The notes beneath the pieces are model-generated. The model was not told the origin of the DNA and searched no databases. It was given only the letters and a program-made list of their open reading frames with translations. A stretch of 64,000 nt of DNA from an uncultured Alistipes sp. (GTDB lineage Bacteria > Bacteroidota > Bacteroidia > Bacteroidales > Rikenellaceae). Location of the stretch: positions 1 through 64,000 of the forward strand of contig CAJTLJ010000012.1 of assembly GCA_910577475.1 (NCBI GenBank), given 5' to 3'. Below are positions 52,943-61,264 of this stretch, in pieces. Numbering within the stretch: position 1 is the stretch's first letter; each line of letters opens with the position of its first letter. Both the position numbers and the translations under genes were made by a program.

Positions 52943-53737
52943 CTACAGCAGGTTGTCGCGCTCGATATCCTTGAAGTAGCGGTAGGTCGCCACACGCAGC
53001 TCCTCGGCGGCGGGATCGTCGCACACCAGAATGCTGCACGGGTGCACCTGCAAGGCCGAAATGGTCCACTGATGGTTGTAGGCCCCCTCAACACCGTGAC
53101 GCACGGCGCGCGCCTTCTTGTGTCCGGTCGCCAGAATCATCACCTTCTTCGACGAGAGCACCGTACCAACACCCACCGTCAGGGCAGTCTTGGGTACCTG
53201 GTTCACGTCGCCGCCGAAGAAACGCGAGTTGACGATGATGGTATCCTGCGTGAGGGTCTTCTGACGGGTCCGCGAGTTGAGCGACGAGAAGGGCTCGTTG
53301 AAGGCGATATGTCCGTCCTCACCGACACCGCCCATGAAGAGGTCGATACCGCCGGCGTCGACGATACGCTTCTCGTAGTCGGCGCACTCCTGCTCCAGAT
53401 CGGGGGCGTTGCCGTTCAGAATGTTCACATTCTCGGGCTTGATGTCGATGTGCGATAAGAAGTTGTTCCACATGAAGGAGTGGTAGCTCTCGGGGTGATC
53501 CTCCGCCAGGCCGACATACTCGTCCATGTTGAAGGTCACGACGTTGGCAAACGAAACCTCACCGGCCTCGTACAGACGGATCAGCTCCTTGTAGGTCTCC
53601 AGCGGTGTCGATCCCGTTGGCAGGCCGAGCACGAAGGGCGACGGGGTATACTTCGCCTTCAGCCTGATCTGTTCGACAATGTAACGGGCCGCCCACCGGG
53701 CCACCTGTTCGGAGGTGTTCTCAATAATCAGTCTCAT
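52943..53737 (-). CDS. nagB: Glucosamine-6-phosphate deaminase
   Basis: Converts glucosamine-6-phosphate to fructose-6-phosphate and ammonia; 264 aa (E. coli 266). The active-site residues are all present: Asp in FNMDEYVGL, and the Asp-Gly-His and Glu of GEDGHIAFNEP. LGLPTGSTPLETY binds phosphate, and VNSRFFGGDVNQVPK and the lid region are intact. It is the active counterpart of the fused NagB-like gene upstream (33-bp gap). Confidence 0.97.
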   Translation of the reverse strand: MRLIIENTSEQVARWAARYIVEQIRLKAKYTPSPFVLGLPTGSTPLETYKELIRLYEAGEVSFANVVTFNMDEYVGLAEDHPESYHSFMWNNFLSHIDIKPENVNILNGNAPDLEQECADYEKRIVDAGGIDLFMGGVGEDGHIAFNEPFSSLNSRTRQKTLTQDTIIVNSRFFGGDVNQVPKTALTVGVGTVLSSKKVMILATGHKKARAVRHGVEGAYNHQWTISALQVHPCSILVCDDPAAEELRVATYRYFKDIERDNLL

Positions 53738-53770
53738 GGTTTCTATTGTTTTTGTTTCGTAATAATTGAC

Positions 53771-55723
53771 CTAAAACATTCTCACGAACACCTCGATGGC
53801 CTGATATTCGGCCATGCCCAGCTTGTCGTACAGACGGGCGGTGTTCTGCGTGCGCTCCTCGGCGCGCTGCCAGAACTCGCGGGGATCGCTGCCCGGGAAA
53901 GGCATGATGTCCTTCTGCGAAAGGTGGCGGTAGATGGCGTGACGCTTCATGATCATCTCGTCAGGCGAGAGGGGCACCGCCATGTCCACCATACCGAGGT
54001 CCCACTCCATCCAGGCTCCGCGGTAGAGCCACAGGTGGCAGTTCTTCAGCCATTCGTCGTCCTTGACGACCTCCAGCGCGCCCAGTACGGCCTCCATGCA
54101 GGTGCGGTGCGTACCGTGCGGGTCGGCCAGGTCGCCGGCGGCGTAGATCTGATCGGGCTGGATGTCGCGCAGCAGCTTCACGATGATATCGATATCCTTC
54201 TCCGTCAGCTGGCCCTTCTTGATGCCGCCCGTCTCGTAGAAAGGCAGGTTCAGGAAGTGGGCGTTCGTATCGGGATTCAGGCCGAACGAGCGGACGGCGG
54301 CGCGCGCCTCGGCGCGGCGGATCGAACCCTTCAGATTGAGCAGCGGACGGGGCTCGGGCTCGCCCTTCTTCTTCGAGGCGATGATCTGCCGAACCTCCTC
54401 GACATGGTCGCCGTAACCCAGTTCACGAGCGGTGTCGATGTTCTGGAGCACCACGTCGTCGGCCACGGCCACGTTACCCGAAGTCTCGTAGGCCACGTGC
54501 ACGTCGTGCCCCTGCTGCACGAGACGGATGAAAGTGCCGCCCATCGAGATCACGTCGTCGTCGGGGTGCGGCGAGAAGATGACGACCCGCTTGGGGAAGG
54601 GGGTCGACGGGGCGGGGCGCGTCGAGTCGTCGGCTCCGGGTTTGCCGCCCGGCCAGCCGGTGATGGTGTGCTGCAGGTCGTTGAATACGTCGATATTGAT
54701 CCGGTCGTAGGTGCGGCCCTGCTCCAGCAGTTCGCCCAACGAGTTCTCGATATAGTCCTTGTAGGTCAGCTTCAGGATGGGCTTGTTCACCACGCCGCAC
54801 AGCCATACCACGGCCTTGCGGACGAACTTCGGCGTCCACTCGCAGGGGCCCACCAGCCAGGGCGTCTGCTCGCGCGTGAGGAGCTGGGCGGCATTCTCGT
54901 CGATCACCACCTCGATGTTGGGATGCTCCTGCAGCAGCGACGCGGGCACCTGATCGGTCACGGGGCCCTCGACCACCCGCTGAATGACATCGGCCTTGTT
55001 CTCGCCCCACGCCATCAGGATGATCTTCTCGGCGCGCATTACCGTATCCAGCCCCATCGTAATGCCCATCTTGGGGGTGTTCTCCAAACCGAAGAAAGCG
55101 CCCGACTGCAACTTGCGCGAATCGTGCGTGAGCTGCACCAGACGGGTGCGCGACTTGGCGTAGGAGCCGGGCTCGTTGAAGCCGATCTGCCCCTGCTCGC
55201 CCATGCCGACCACGATCAGATCGATCTTCCGGACCATCTGGTCGTAGGAGGCGCAATACTCCGACACGCGGTCGAAGGCGACCGTACCGTCGGGGATATG
55301 GACATTCTCGGGCAGGATGTCGACCTGATTGAGGAACTCCTCGTAAATCCGGTAGTTGCGGCTCTGCTGCTCGGTCTTGCGGATCGGATAGAACTCGTCG
55401 AGACCGAACACGGCCACGTTGGCGAAGCTGATTTCGCCCCGCTTGTAACGCTTCACCAGTTCGTTGTAGAGACCCAGCGGCGTGCGGCCCGTCGAAAGAC
55501 CCAGCGTAAAGGGGACGTTCTCCTCGTAGATCTGGTTCGAACAGTTGGCCTCGTTGTGGTTGCGAATCATCTTGACGATGGTGTCGGCCACGTATTGTAC
55601 TCCTTCATACTCACTCTCATACACCAGCGTGTGCATTTTCTCGTAACGATGAATGATGTCGCGCGGTGCGGCGGACGCGATCAGTCCGCCATCCTTCGGC
55701 AAAGAATACTTGTTGTTTTTCAT
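53771..55723 (-). CDS. NagB-like domain fused to PIG-L/LmbE deacetylase domain
   Basis: 650-aa two-domain protein. Residues 40-290 have the NagB fold with LGLSTGRTPLGLY, FGLDEFYPI and a GMGEQGQIGFNEPG block. In E. coli NagB the last block contains catalytic Asp141 and His143; here both positions are Gln, while Asp72 and Glu148 equivalents remain. After a linker (about 300-390), a PIG-L/LmbE zinc-deacetylase domain begins with FSPHPDDDVISMGG and has AAGDLADPHGTHRTC for the third ligand. GlcNAc-type deacetylation by the second domain and a sensing or isomerising role for the first are inferences. It lies between nagB and a CBM9-like gene. Confidence 0.88.
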   Translation of the reverse strand: MKNNKYSLPKDGGLIASAAPRDIIHRYEKMHTLVYESEYEGVQYVADTIVKMIRNHNEANCSNQIYEENVPFTLGLSTGRTPLGLYNELVKRYKRGEISFANVAVFGLDEFYPIRKTEQQSRNYRIYEEFLNQVDILPENVHIPDGTVAFDRVSEYCASYDQMVRKIDLIVVGMGEQGQIGFNEPGSYAKSRTRLVQLTHDSRKLQSGAFFGLENTPKMGITMGLDTVMRAEKIILMAWGENKADVIQRVVEGPVTDQVPASLLQEHPNIEVVIDENAAQLLTREQTPWLVGPCEWTPKFVRKAVVWLCGVVNKPILKLTYKDYIENSLGELLEQGRTYDRINIDVFNDLQHTITGWPGGKPGADDSTRPAPSTPFPKRVVIFSPHPDDDVISMGGTFIRLVQQGHDVHVAYETSGNVAVADDVVLQNIDTARELGYGDHVEEVRQIIASKKKGEPEPRPLLNLKGSIRRAEARAAVRSFGLNPDTNAHFLNLPFYETGGIKKGQLTEKDIDIIVKLLRDIQPDQIYAAGDLADPHGTHRTCMEAVLGALEVVKDDEWLKNCHLWLYRGAWMEWDLGMVDMAVPLSPDEMIMKRHAIYRHLSQKDIMPFPGSDPREFWQRAEERTQNTARLYDKLGMAEYQAIEVFVRMF

Positions 55724-55724
55724 A

Positions 55725-56366
55725 TTATTTTGAAAATTGAACGGTCCTGAAATATTGCGGCAGGTGGAAATCGGGCGCCGGAGCGTCTATCGGCTTCCAC
55801 GACAGAAAGTGGGGCTTCGTGAGCTTGTCGCCGCACTTGTAGAGGTTCATGCGGGCCTCGACGCCGCACCACGAACCGAGGCGGTGACGGAACAGCGCCG
55901 ATGCCGGCACGGCCAGCGTCATCGTCCAGCGGTTATCCCCCTCGCGCTCGGCGAAGCACTCCCCGCCGAGCGACGGCCAGCGCTCCACCGACCGCATCAC
56001 CTCGGGCGAGGCGTAGGTCGGTTCGGTCTTCCGCTTGCGGAAAGCGAGCAGCAGGCGGCCGTTGCACGAGGTCTCGAAGTTGTAGTAGCCCGTATCGTCG
56101 AGCGAGAGGAAGAACTCCACGCACGAATCGGTCCACACCTCGCCGTTGTCCTCGGCCACGAGCGCCTGCGTATAGCGCTCCTCCACCTCGAAACGCAGGT
56201 AGAGCTTCTCTCCGGTGTGGAACATCCGAAAGCCTACTTTCGGTGCATAGGGATACTCCTGCGCCCAGTTGTTGCAGGCCACGGGCCGCAGCTCCACGTA
56301 GCGGAAAGCGCTCTCGATCTCTTCGGGCGTCCGCGCGGGAATATGGTCGATTCGGGTCGTCGTCAT
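55725..56366 (-). CDS. CBM9-like carbohydrate-binding domain protein
   Basis: 213 aa, all one beta-sandwich domain of the carbohydrate-binding family 9-like group. WTDSCVEFFLSLDDTGYYNFE and CNGRLLLAFRKRK are the typical core strands. No signal peptide is seen, which is unusual for a glycan-binding domain and suggests a cytoplasmic protein or a missed start. The next gene downstream begins two bases after its stop, so it belongs to the amino-sugar unit. Confidence 0.78.
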   Translation of the reverse strand: MTTTRIDHIPARTPEEIESAFRYVELRPVACNNWAQEYPYAPKVGFRMFHTGEKLYLRFEVEERYTQALVAEDNGEVWTDSCVEFFLSLDDTGYYNFETSCNGRLLLAFRKRKTEPTYASPEVMRSVERWPSLGGECFAEREGDNRWTMTLAVPASALFRHRLGSWCGVEARMNLYKCGDKLTKPHFLSWKPIDAPAPDFHLPQYFRTVQFSK

Positions 56367-56376
56367 GGCTCTCCTC

Positions 56377-57492
56377 CTATCTGTATTTCGCGGCCACTTC
56401 CTTCACGATGGCGCACATTTCGTTATACTGTTCCTCCATGCTTTGCAGCAGCTTGTACTGCGCCCGCGTCCGCACCAGGTTGTGATCCGCGGACTTGACG
56501 CGGTAGTAGCGGTCGCCGTCGATATAGTCCATCAGAAAGCGCAGCACCTGTTCGTAGGTGATGTAACGGGCCGAGAAGGCGAGGTAGTCGATCTCCGCCT
56601 GCTCCAGCTGCGCAGCCCGCTGCGAGAGGAAACCATCGGTGTAGGCGCGGAACATCTCGGGCGAAAGGCCCACCTGCGAGAGGTCGGCATCGTCCTCGGC
56701 TCCCGTATTCGCGTAGGTGCGGATGGCATCGCCGAAATCGTTCAGGCAGGTGCTGTTCATCACCGTATCGAGGTCGATGGCACAAAGCACCTCGCCCCGT
56801 GCATCGAAGAGCACGTTATTGATCTTCGTGTCGTTGTGGGTCACGCGGGTAGGCAGCACCCCCTGCTCGACCAGCTCCCAGAAGGAGAGCATCTCGCGAC
56901 GGCGGCTCTCCACCCAGCCGATCTCTTCTGCGACCGAAGCCTTGCGCCCCGCGGGATCGGCGGCCAGCACGGCATCCCACTGCCCGAAACGGTAGCGGAT
57001 GTTGTGGAAACCCTTGATCGTCTCGGCCAGCGGCTCGGTGAAGTCGGCCAGCTGCGCCTGGAACTTGCCGATCCCCTCGCCCCCCTTGCGGGCCAGCTCC
57101 GGGGTGTCGGCGCGGTTGTAGGCGACCGTATCGGCAATGAAGATCGTCACGGCCCAGTACTCCCCCTCCTCGTCCACGAAGTAGAGCCTGCCGTCACGGG
57201 TAGGCACCACGGTCATCACCTCGCGCATGGGGTCGCCTCCGCGGGCGACGACGCCCCGGCGGATGTGGTCCGTCACCTTGCGGATATTCTCCATCATGGC
57301 CGGCACGTCCGGAAAGATCGACTTGTTCTTGCGCTGCAGGATGTAGTCGGGCGCCGTGCCCGCCGTCCGGACGAGGAGCGTGTCGTTGATGAATCCGTCG
57401 CCCAGCGAGCGGATGCTTTCAATGTCGCCCTCCAGCGAAAATTGTTCGGCGACCCGCCTCAGGCGCCGCTCCGTTTCGTGATTCAGGTTCAT
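56377..57492 (-). CDS. APH-fold phosphotransferase, N-acetylhexosamine kinase-like
   Basis: 371 aa kinase of the aminoglycoside-phosphotransferase fold. IRSLGDGFINDTLLV is the nucleotide-loop region, ILQRKNKSIFPDV holds the likely ATP-binding Lys, VTHNDTKINNVLFD is the catalytic loop with Asp, and CAIDLDTVM carries the metal-binding Asp. This pattern is shared with NahK-type N-acetylhexosamine 1-kinases and related Bacteroidota proteins. With nagB, the NagB/PIG-L fusion and the CBM9-like gene it makes an amino-sugar salvage unit. The acceptor sugar is inferred. Confidence 0.82.
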   Translation of the reverse strand: MNLNHETERRLRRVAEQFSLEGDIESIRSLGDGFINDTLLVRTAGTAPDYILQRKNKSIFPDVPAMMENIRKVTDHIRRGVVARGGDPMREVMTVVPTRDGRLYFVDEEGEYWAVTIFIADTVAYNRADTPELARKGGEGIGKFQAQLADFTEPLAETIKGFHNIRYRFGQWDAVLAADPAGRKASVAEEIGWVESRRREMLSFWELVEQGVLPTRVTHNDTKINNVLFDARGEVLCAIDLDTVMNSTCLNDFGDAIRTYANTGAEDDADLSQVGLSPEMFRAYTDGFLSQRAAQLEQAEIDYLAFSARYITYEQVLRFLMDYIDGDRYYRVKSADHNLVRTRAQYKLLQSMEEQYNEMCAIVKEVAAKYR

Positions 57493-57594
57493 TATGATAG
57501 TCGTTTTTGATTACGGTTGTTTGCACGATAAAGGTACGAATAAAATATGAGAAAAAAGCAAACACCTGGAAATATTTCGACCGTAGGCAGGTGC

Positions 57595-57630
57595 AAAAAC
57601 GGAGCCGCCCGCCTCGACGGCGGACGGCTC
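57595..57630 (-). terminator. Intrinsic terminator of the membrane protein gene
   Basis: On the minus strand a 12-position stem (57630-57619 with 57613-57602, one mismatch) and a five-base loop, followed by CGTTTTTG. Confidence 0.82.
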
Positions 57631-57657
57631 ACGGATTTCATCGGGCGGAATACGCCT

Positions 57658-58701
57658 CTACCGCTTTCCGGTGCCGCTCTCCAGAATGGAGACGATCGAG
57701 AAAAGCGTGAAGCAGATGGCGCCGAATCCGGTCAGCACCCGCGCGGGCACGAAGTACTTCGCATCGAAAAGAGCCCCCTCGAAGAGGAAAGCCGCCATGA
57801 AGAGGCAGATGAGGGCCGTCAGCACGGGAATGATCGGAATCCGGTTGGCCAGCCTGTACTCCGCATGCCACACCTTCGCCAGCAGAATCACCTTGCTCGA
57901 GATGCTCCAGCAGATCAGCGCCAGACCGAAAAGCACGAAGGCGACGAAATCGACCGGATGGCCCCGGTAGAGGAAGAGCAGCACGACGCCCATCACGAAG
58001 GCGGCGGCACCCATGCCGATCACCAGCCCCGTCCAGCGGCGTCGCTCGGCCATCGTATAGCAGCCGCGCACCTGCCGGGCGATGCTGGAGACCAGCGCGA
58101 TGAGCGACGTGCAGACGCAGGCGATGCCGAACATGACGCTGCCGGCGACCAGATGAGGCGTGCTCGCCCCGCGAATGAGAAGCAGGATGCACCAGATCCA
58201 GGCCGCCAGGGCGAAAATAGCCACCAGCGAGATCAGCAGCGCCACCCTGCCGGCCGAAAAACCGTCGCGGTTGACCGAGAAGGTCTCGTCGGCCGAGTTG
58301 GCGGGGATCAGGCTGAAGCGGGTGGAGGCGGTCACAGCCGTAGCGACGCAGGCGGCGATCAGGCCCAGTCCGCAGACGACGTGGCCCGTCACGTAACTGC
58401 CGGGCATGTAGGAGCGGATCATGATCGTGCCGCAGACGAAAGTGAGGAGCGCCGCCGCATAGGCGATGATCGGGAAGAGATACTTCGCCGTTTTCGTATA
58501 GCTGCCGATGATCTGCCGGATGATGGTCGTGGCCGTACAATAGAGTGCCAGACAGATGGCTCCCAGAAAGAAAACGACGGGACCCGCCGTCAGACGCGAC
58601 GGATCGTCGCCCGCGGAGAATACGTAGGCTCCGTAGGCGAAACAGAAAGCGGCCATCGCCAGCGGGATGGCCCTGAAAAGAATACTGATACCGTGATTCA
58701 T
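57658..58701 (-). CDS. Polytopic inner-membrane protein, DUF2776/YhiM-like
   Basis: 347 aa with about ten hydrophobic segments spaced through the whole chain. The N-terminus ILFRAIPLAMAAFCFAYGAY and the repeated half-structure (PVVFFLGAICLALYCTATTI; SVMFGIACVCTSLIAL) resemble DUF2776 proteins such as E. coli YhiM, which has been linked to acid stress. The match is from memory of the family pattern, so the name is tentative. It is flanked by a terminator and is probably monocistronic. Confidence 0.6.
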   Translation of the reverse strand: MNHGISILFRAIPLAMAAFCFAYGAYVFSAGDDPSRLTAGPVVFFLGAICLALYCTATTIIRQIIGSYTKTAKYLFPIIAYAAALLTFVCGTIMIRSYMPGSYVTGHVVCGLGLIAACVATAVTASTRFSLIPANSADETFSVNRDGFSAGRVALLISLVAIFALAAWIWCILLLIRGASTPHLVAGSVMFGIACVCTSLIALVSSIARQVRGCYTMAERRRWTGLVIGMGAAAFVMGVVLLFLYRGHPVDFVAFVLFGLALICWSISSKVILLAKVWHAEYRLANRIPIIPVLTALICLFMAAFLFEGALFDAKYFVPARVLTGFGAICFTLFSIVSILESGTGKR

Positions 58702-58739
58702 TCGCTTCTAAGATTTTGGTTCGGCGAATGAAATTGCAA

Positions 58740-58762
58740 ATCCCGGGCCAGTCGCCCGGGAT
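58740..58762 (-). terminator. Probable terminator of the divIC-like gene
   Basis: ATCCCGGGC (58740-58748) and GCCCGGGAT (58754-58762) form a perfect nine-bp stem. The minus-strand tail TTTGCAATTT is only moderately T-rich. Confidence 0.6.
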
Positions 58763-58765
58763 CGT

Positions 58766-59050
58766 TCATTCTTCGAAGAGAAAGACCCGCTCGCCGTCGC
58801 GCTGCATGCGGAACCGCTCGCGGGCGTACTCCTCCAGATAGTCGTCGTAGCGGAGCTGTTCGATCAGGGCGCTGTCGGCCTCGATCTGCTCGAGGTAGGC
58901 ACGACGCTGCTCCCCGAGCTGCGAAAGGCTGCGCTTGATCTTCCAGACGTGGACCAGATTCCGCACCACCACGAAAGCCGTGAAACCGACCGTCACGACG
59001 GTCAGCACCAGCCAGAAGAACTTGCTCGGACGGGAGCGCAGGGCAATCAT
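58766..59050 (-). CDS. FtsB/DivIC-like septum formation protein
   Basis: Small division protein of 94 aa: a short cytoplasmic N-terminus, one membrane helix (about 11-30, FFWLVLTVVTVGFTAFVVV) and a periplasmic coiled coil (about 35-70, LSQLGEQRRAYLEQIEADSA). The family ending YLEEYARERFRMQRDGERVF follows. It presumably links division proteins at the septum with FtsL and FtsQ. The ATG at 59050 starts one base after the queE stop; the upstream in-frame extension is queE shadow. Confidence 0.88.
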   Translation of the reverse strand: MIALRSRPSKFFWLVLTVVTVGFTAFVVVRNLVHVWKIKRSLSQLGEQRRAYLEQIEADSALIEQLRYDDYLEEYARERFRMQRDGERVFLFEE

Positions 59051-59051
59051 G

Positions 59052-59690
59052 TCAGGGAATCCGCATGTATTTGTGGCTCTGGATCGAGATCGACCAGGCG
59101 GGGTGCTCTTTCGCATACTCGACGATGCGGGGCATCATCCGCTCCGCGACGCTCCACTCGGGCTGCAGGTAGAGCCGGCACGAACGGCGCACCCGGCGGG
59201 CGTTCTGCTCGGCCCAGTCGAAATCCTCCTCCCGCTCCACGATCACCTTCAGCTCGTCGGCCCGGGCATAGGCCTCCTCCAGCGGAGGCTGCTGCCGCTT
59301 GGGCGAAAGGCACACCCAGTCGAAACAGCCGCTGAAGGGGTGCGACCCCGAGGTCTCGAGAAAGATCTCGAGCCCCCGTTCGCGCAGGATGCCGGTCAGC
59401 GGCCCGAGCGGGTAGAGCAGCGGCTCGCCGCCCGTTATGACGATGGCGCGGGCCGGACAGCCCGTCGCCCGGCCGACGATCCGTTCGATCCCGACGGGCG
59501 GATAGAGCCGGGGGTTCCATGTGTACTTGGCGTCGCACCAGCGGCAGCCCACGTCGCAACCGCCCAGGCGGATGAAGTAGGCGGGCTTGCCGGCATGGAA
59601 GCCTTCGCCCTGGATGGTATAGAAATCCTCGACGAGGGGCAGCTTGCGCCCTCCGTCGAGCAGGTCGGTATCGGTTTTCTCGTTATTCAT
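59052..59690 (-). CDS. queE: 7-carboxy-7-deazaguanine synthase
   Basis: Radical SAM enzyme of queuosine biosynthesis; 212 aa. EDFYTIQGEGFHAGKPAYFI is the family opening, and the cluster-binding CDVGCRWC (CX3CX2C) follows at once. ITGGEPLLYP and LETSGSHPF bind SAM and substrate. The start overlaps hpt by eight bases. The QueE first step and purine salvage by Hpt both feed on guanine nucleotides, but a functional link is speculative. Confidence 0.94.
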   Translation of the reverse strand: MNNEKTDTDLLDGGRKLPLVEDFYTIQGEGFHAGKPAYFIRLGGCDVGCRWCDAKYTWNPRLYPPVGIERIVGRATGCPARAIVITGGEPLLYPLGPLTGILRERGLEIFLETSGSHPFSGCFDWVCLSPKRQQPPLEEAYARADELKVIVEREEDFDWAEQNARRVRRSCRLYLQPEWSVAERMMPRIVEYAKEHPAWSISIQSHKYMRIP

Positions 59691-60228
59691 TCGTCACGAC
59701 GTAAACGTCTTTCAAATTGCGGCCCAGCTGGTCGTAGTCCAGACCGTAGCCCACGATGAACTCGTTGCCGATCTCCAGAGCCCGGTAGCGGATCGGGTAC
59801 TGCTTCGAGTAGGATGCGGGCTTGAAGAAGAGCGTGCAGACCTCGACGCTGGCGGGCTTGCGGCTCTCCAGATCGGCGATCATGTGGGCAATGCTCTCGC
59901 CCGTATCGACGATATCCTCCACGATGATGACATGCCGGCCCTCGATGGATCCGTTCAGTCCGATCAGGCTTCTGATCTGTCCCGTCGAAGAGGTTCCCTC
60001 GTAGGAGGAGATCTTCACGAACGAAAGTTCGCTGTTGAATTCGATCTTCTTGATCAGGTCGCTCAGAAACATGAACGAGCCGTTGAGAACCCCCACGAAG
60101 AGCGGAGTATCCTTGTCGGCATAGTCGTTGTTGATCCGTTCGGCCACCGCCGTCACGGCCTGGTCGATCTTCTCGGCGGGGATCATTACCCGGAAAGTTT
60201 TGTCGTGCAGTTTTACGGTCTTCTCCAT
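59683..60228 (-). CDS. hpt: Hypoxanthine phosphoribosyltransferase
   Basis: Purine salvage enzyme making IMP or GMP from base and PRPP; 181 aa. The PRPP-binding motif VIIVEDIVDTGESIAHM is perfect. VGVLNGSFMFLSDL and LEIGNEFIVGYGLDY complete the active site. The ATG at 60228 (MEKTVKLHDKTF) is preferred; the 15-residue upstream extension lies in the promoter leader. It heads an hpt-queE-divIC-like unit. Confidence 0.95.
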   Translation of the reverse strand: MEKTVKLHDKTFRVMIPAEKIDQAVTAVAERINNDYADKDTPLFVGVLNGSFMFLSDLIKKIEFNSELSFVKISSYEGTSSTGQIRSLIGLNGSIEGRHVIIVEDIVDTGESIAHMIADLESRKPASVEVCTLFFKPASYSKQYPIRYRALEIGNEFIVGYGLDYDQLGRNLKDVYVVTNE

Positions 60229-60261
60229 GCTGAAAAAGGGCTTTGAGAGTTTTTGAAAGCA

Positions 60262-60294
60262 CAAAAATAACAAAATATTTCCAGAGTATTCAAA
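60262..60294 (-). promoter_or_regulatory. Promoter of hpt
   Basis: On the minus strand TTTG (60294-60291), 21-base spacer and TATTTTTG (60269-60262), about 35 bases before the ATG. Confidence 0.7.
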
Positions 60295-60312
60295 AAAGGC
60301 GCGCCAAGATGC

Positions 60313-60337
60313 AAAAAACGTCCGCCCGCACGGCGGC
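60313..60337 (-). terminator. Probable terminator of cysQ
   Basis: On the minus strand CCGCC and GGGCGG form a short GC stem with a GTGC loop, followed by ACGTTTTTT. Confidence 0.6.
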
Positions 60338-60361
60338 CGCCCCGGAGGCCGTCGCCGCCGG

Positions 60362-61207
60362 TCAGTCGAGATCGAGCCCCCTGCCCCGGCAGACGAACCA
60401 GGGATTCTGCAGATTCTCCTTGTTGTACTTCAGCTCCGCGTCGTCGGGCAGGACGCGCGTCACGCCGCCGGCCTCCGCGAGGATCAGCTCGCCTGCCGCC
60501 GTGTCCCATTCGTAGGTGTGCGTAGTGCGGACATAGTAGTTCACCGACCCTTCGGCCAGCATGCAGAACTTGTAGGAACTGCCCTGCTCCACCACCTCCA
60601 GGTCGGGATAACGCCCGCGCAGGGCATCGATGTGCGCCGCCGTTTCGGCCGTCTGGTGCGACCGGGAGACCGCTACGCGCAGCCGCCCCTTCGGCAGGGC
60701 GACGAAAGGCAGACGTCCGGCCCCCTGCATGATCCCCTCGGCGGAGTAGGCGGCCGTCTCGTCGGGCGCGACATGCTCTTTGAGAAAAGCGCCGAATCCG
60801 CGGGCGGCGAAATACATCTTCTGCAAATAGGGGACGTAGATCACCGAGGCGACGCTCCGGTTGTCCTCCATCAGTGCGATGTTGACCGTAAACTCATTGT
60901 TGCCCTTGATGAACTCCACCGTACCGTCGAGCGGATCCACGAGCCAGAACATCTCCCAGTTGCAACGCTCGTCGTATCCCATTTCGCGCCCCTCCTCGCT
61001 CAATATCGGAATGCGGGTCTGCCCCAGGTATTCGCGGATGGTGCGGTGCGCGGCCCGGTCGGCCACGGTGATGGGGGTACGGTCGCTCTTGAGCGTCACG
61101 TCGTAATCGTCGCGGTGCTTGTAGATCTGCATGATAGCGCCGCCGGCTCTGACCGCCGCATTGAATACGCTGGTCAGGAGATAATTACGCACCTCTTCAG
61201 TCAACAT
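60362..61207 (-). CDS. cysQ: 3'(2'),5'-bisphosphate nucleotidase CysQ
   Basis: Magnesium-dependent phosphatase of the inositol monophosphatase superfamily that removes PAP, a by-product of sulfate and CoA metabolism; 281 aa. LKSDRTPITVADRAAH, LSEEG and the signature WLVDPLDGTVEFI hold the metal ligands, and YEWDTAAGELILAEAGG is the second signature. The ATG at 61207 is chosen; a GTG at 61234 would add nine residues. Confidence 0.93.
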   Translation of the reverse strand: MLTEEVRNYLLTSVFNAAVRAGGAIMQIYKHRDDYDVTLKSDRTPITVADRAAHRTIREYLGQTRIPILSEEGREMGYDERCNWEMFWLVDPLDGTVEFIKGNNEFTVNIALMEDNRSVASVIYVPYLQKMYFAARGFGAFLKEHVAPDETAAYSAEGIMQGAGRLPFVALPKGRLRVAVSRSHQTAETAAHIDALRGRYPDLEVVEQGSSYKFCMLAEGSVNYYVRTTHTYEWDTAAGELILAEAGGVTRVLPDDAELKYNKENLQNPWFVCRGRGLDLD

Positions 61208-61264
61208 GGTGTCGGAAATTTTTGATCGGTTCACTTCATTAACGAGTATAAAGTTAATATTATT

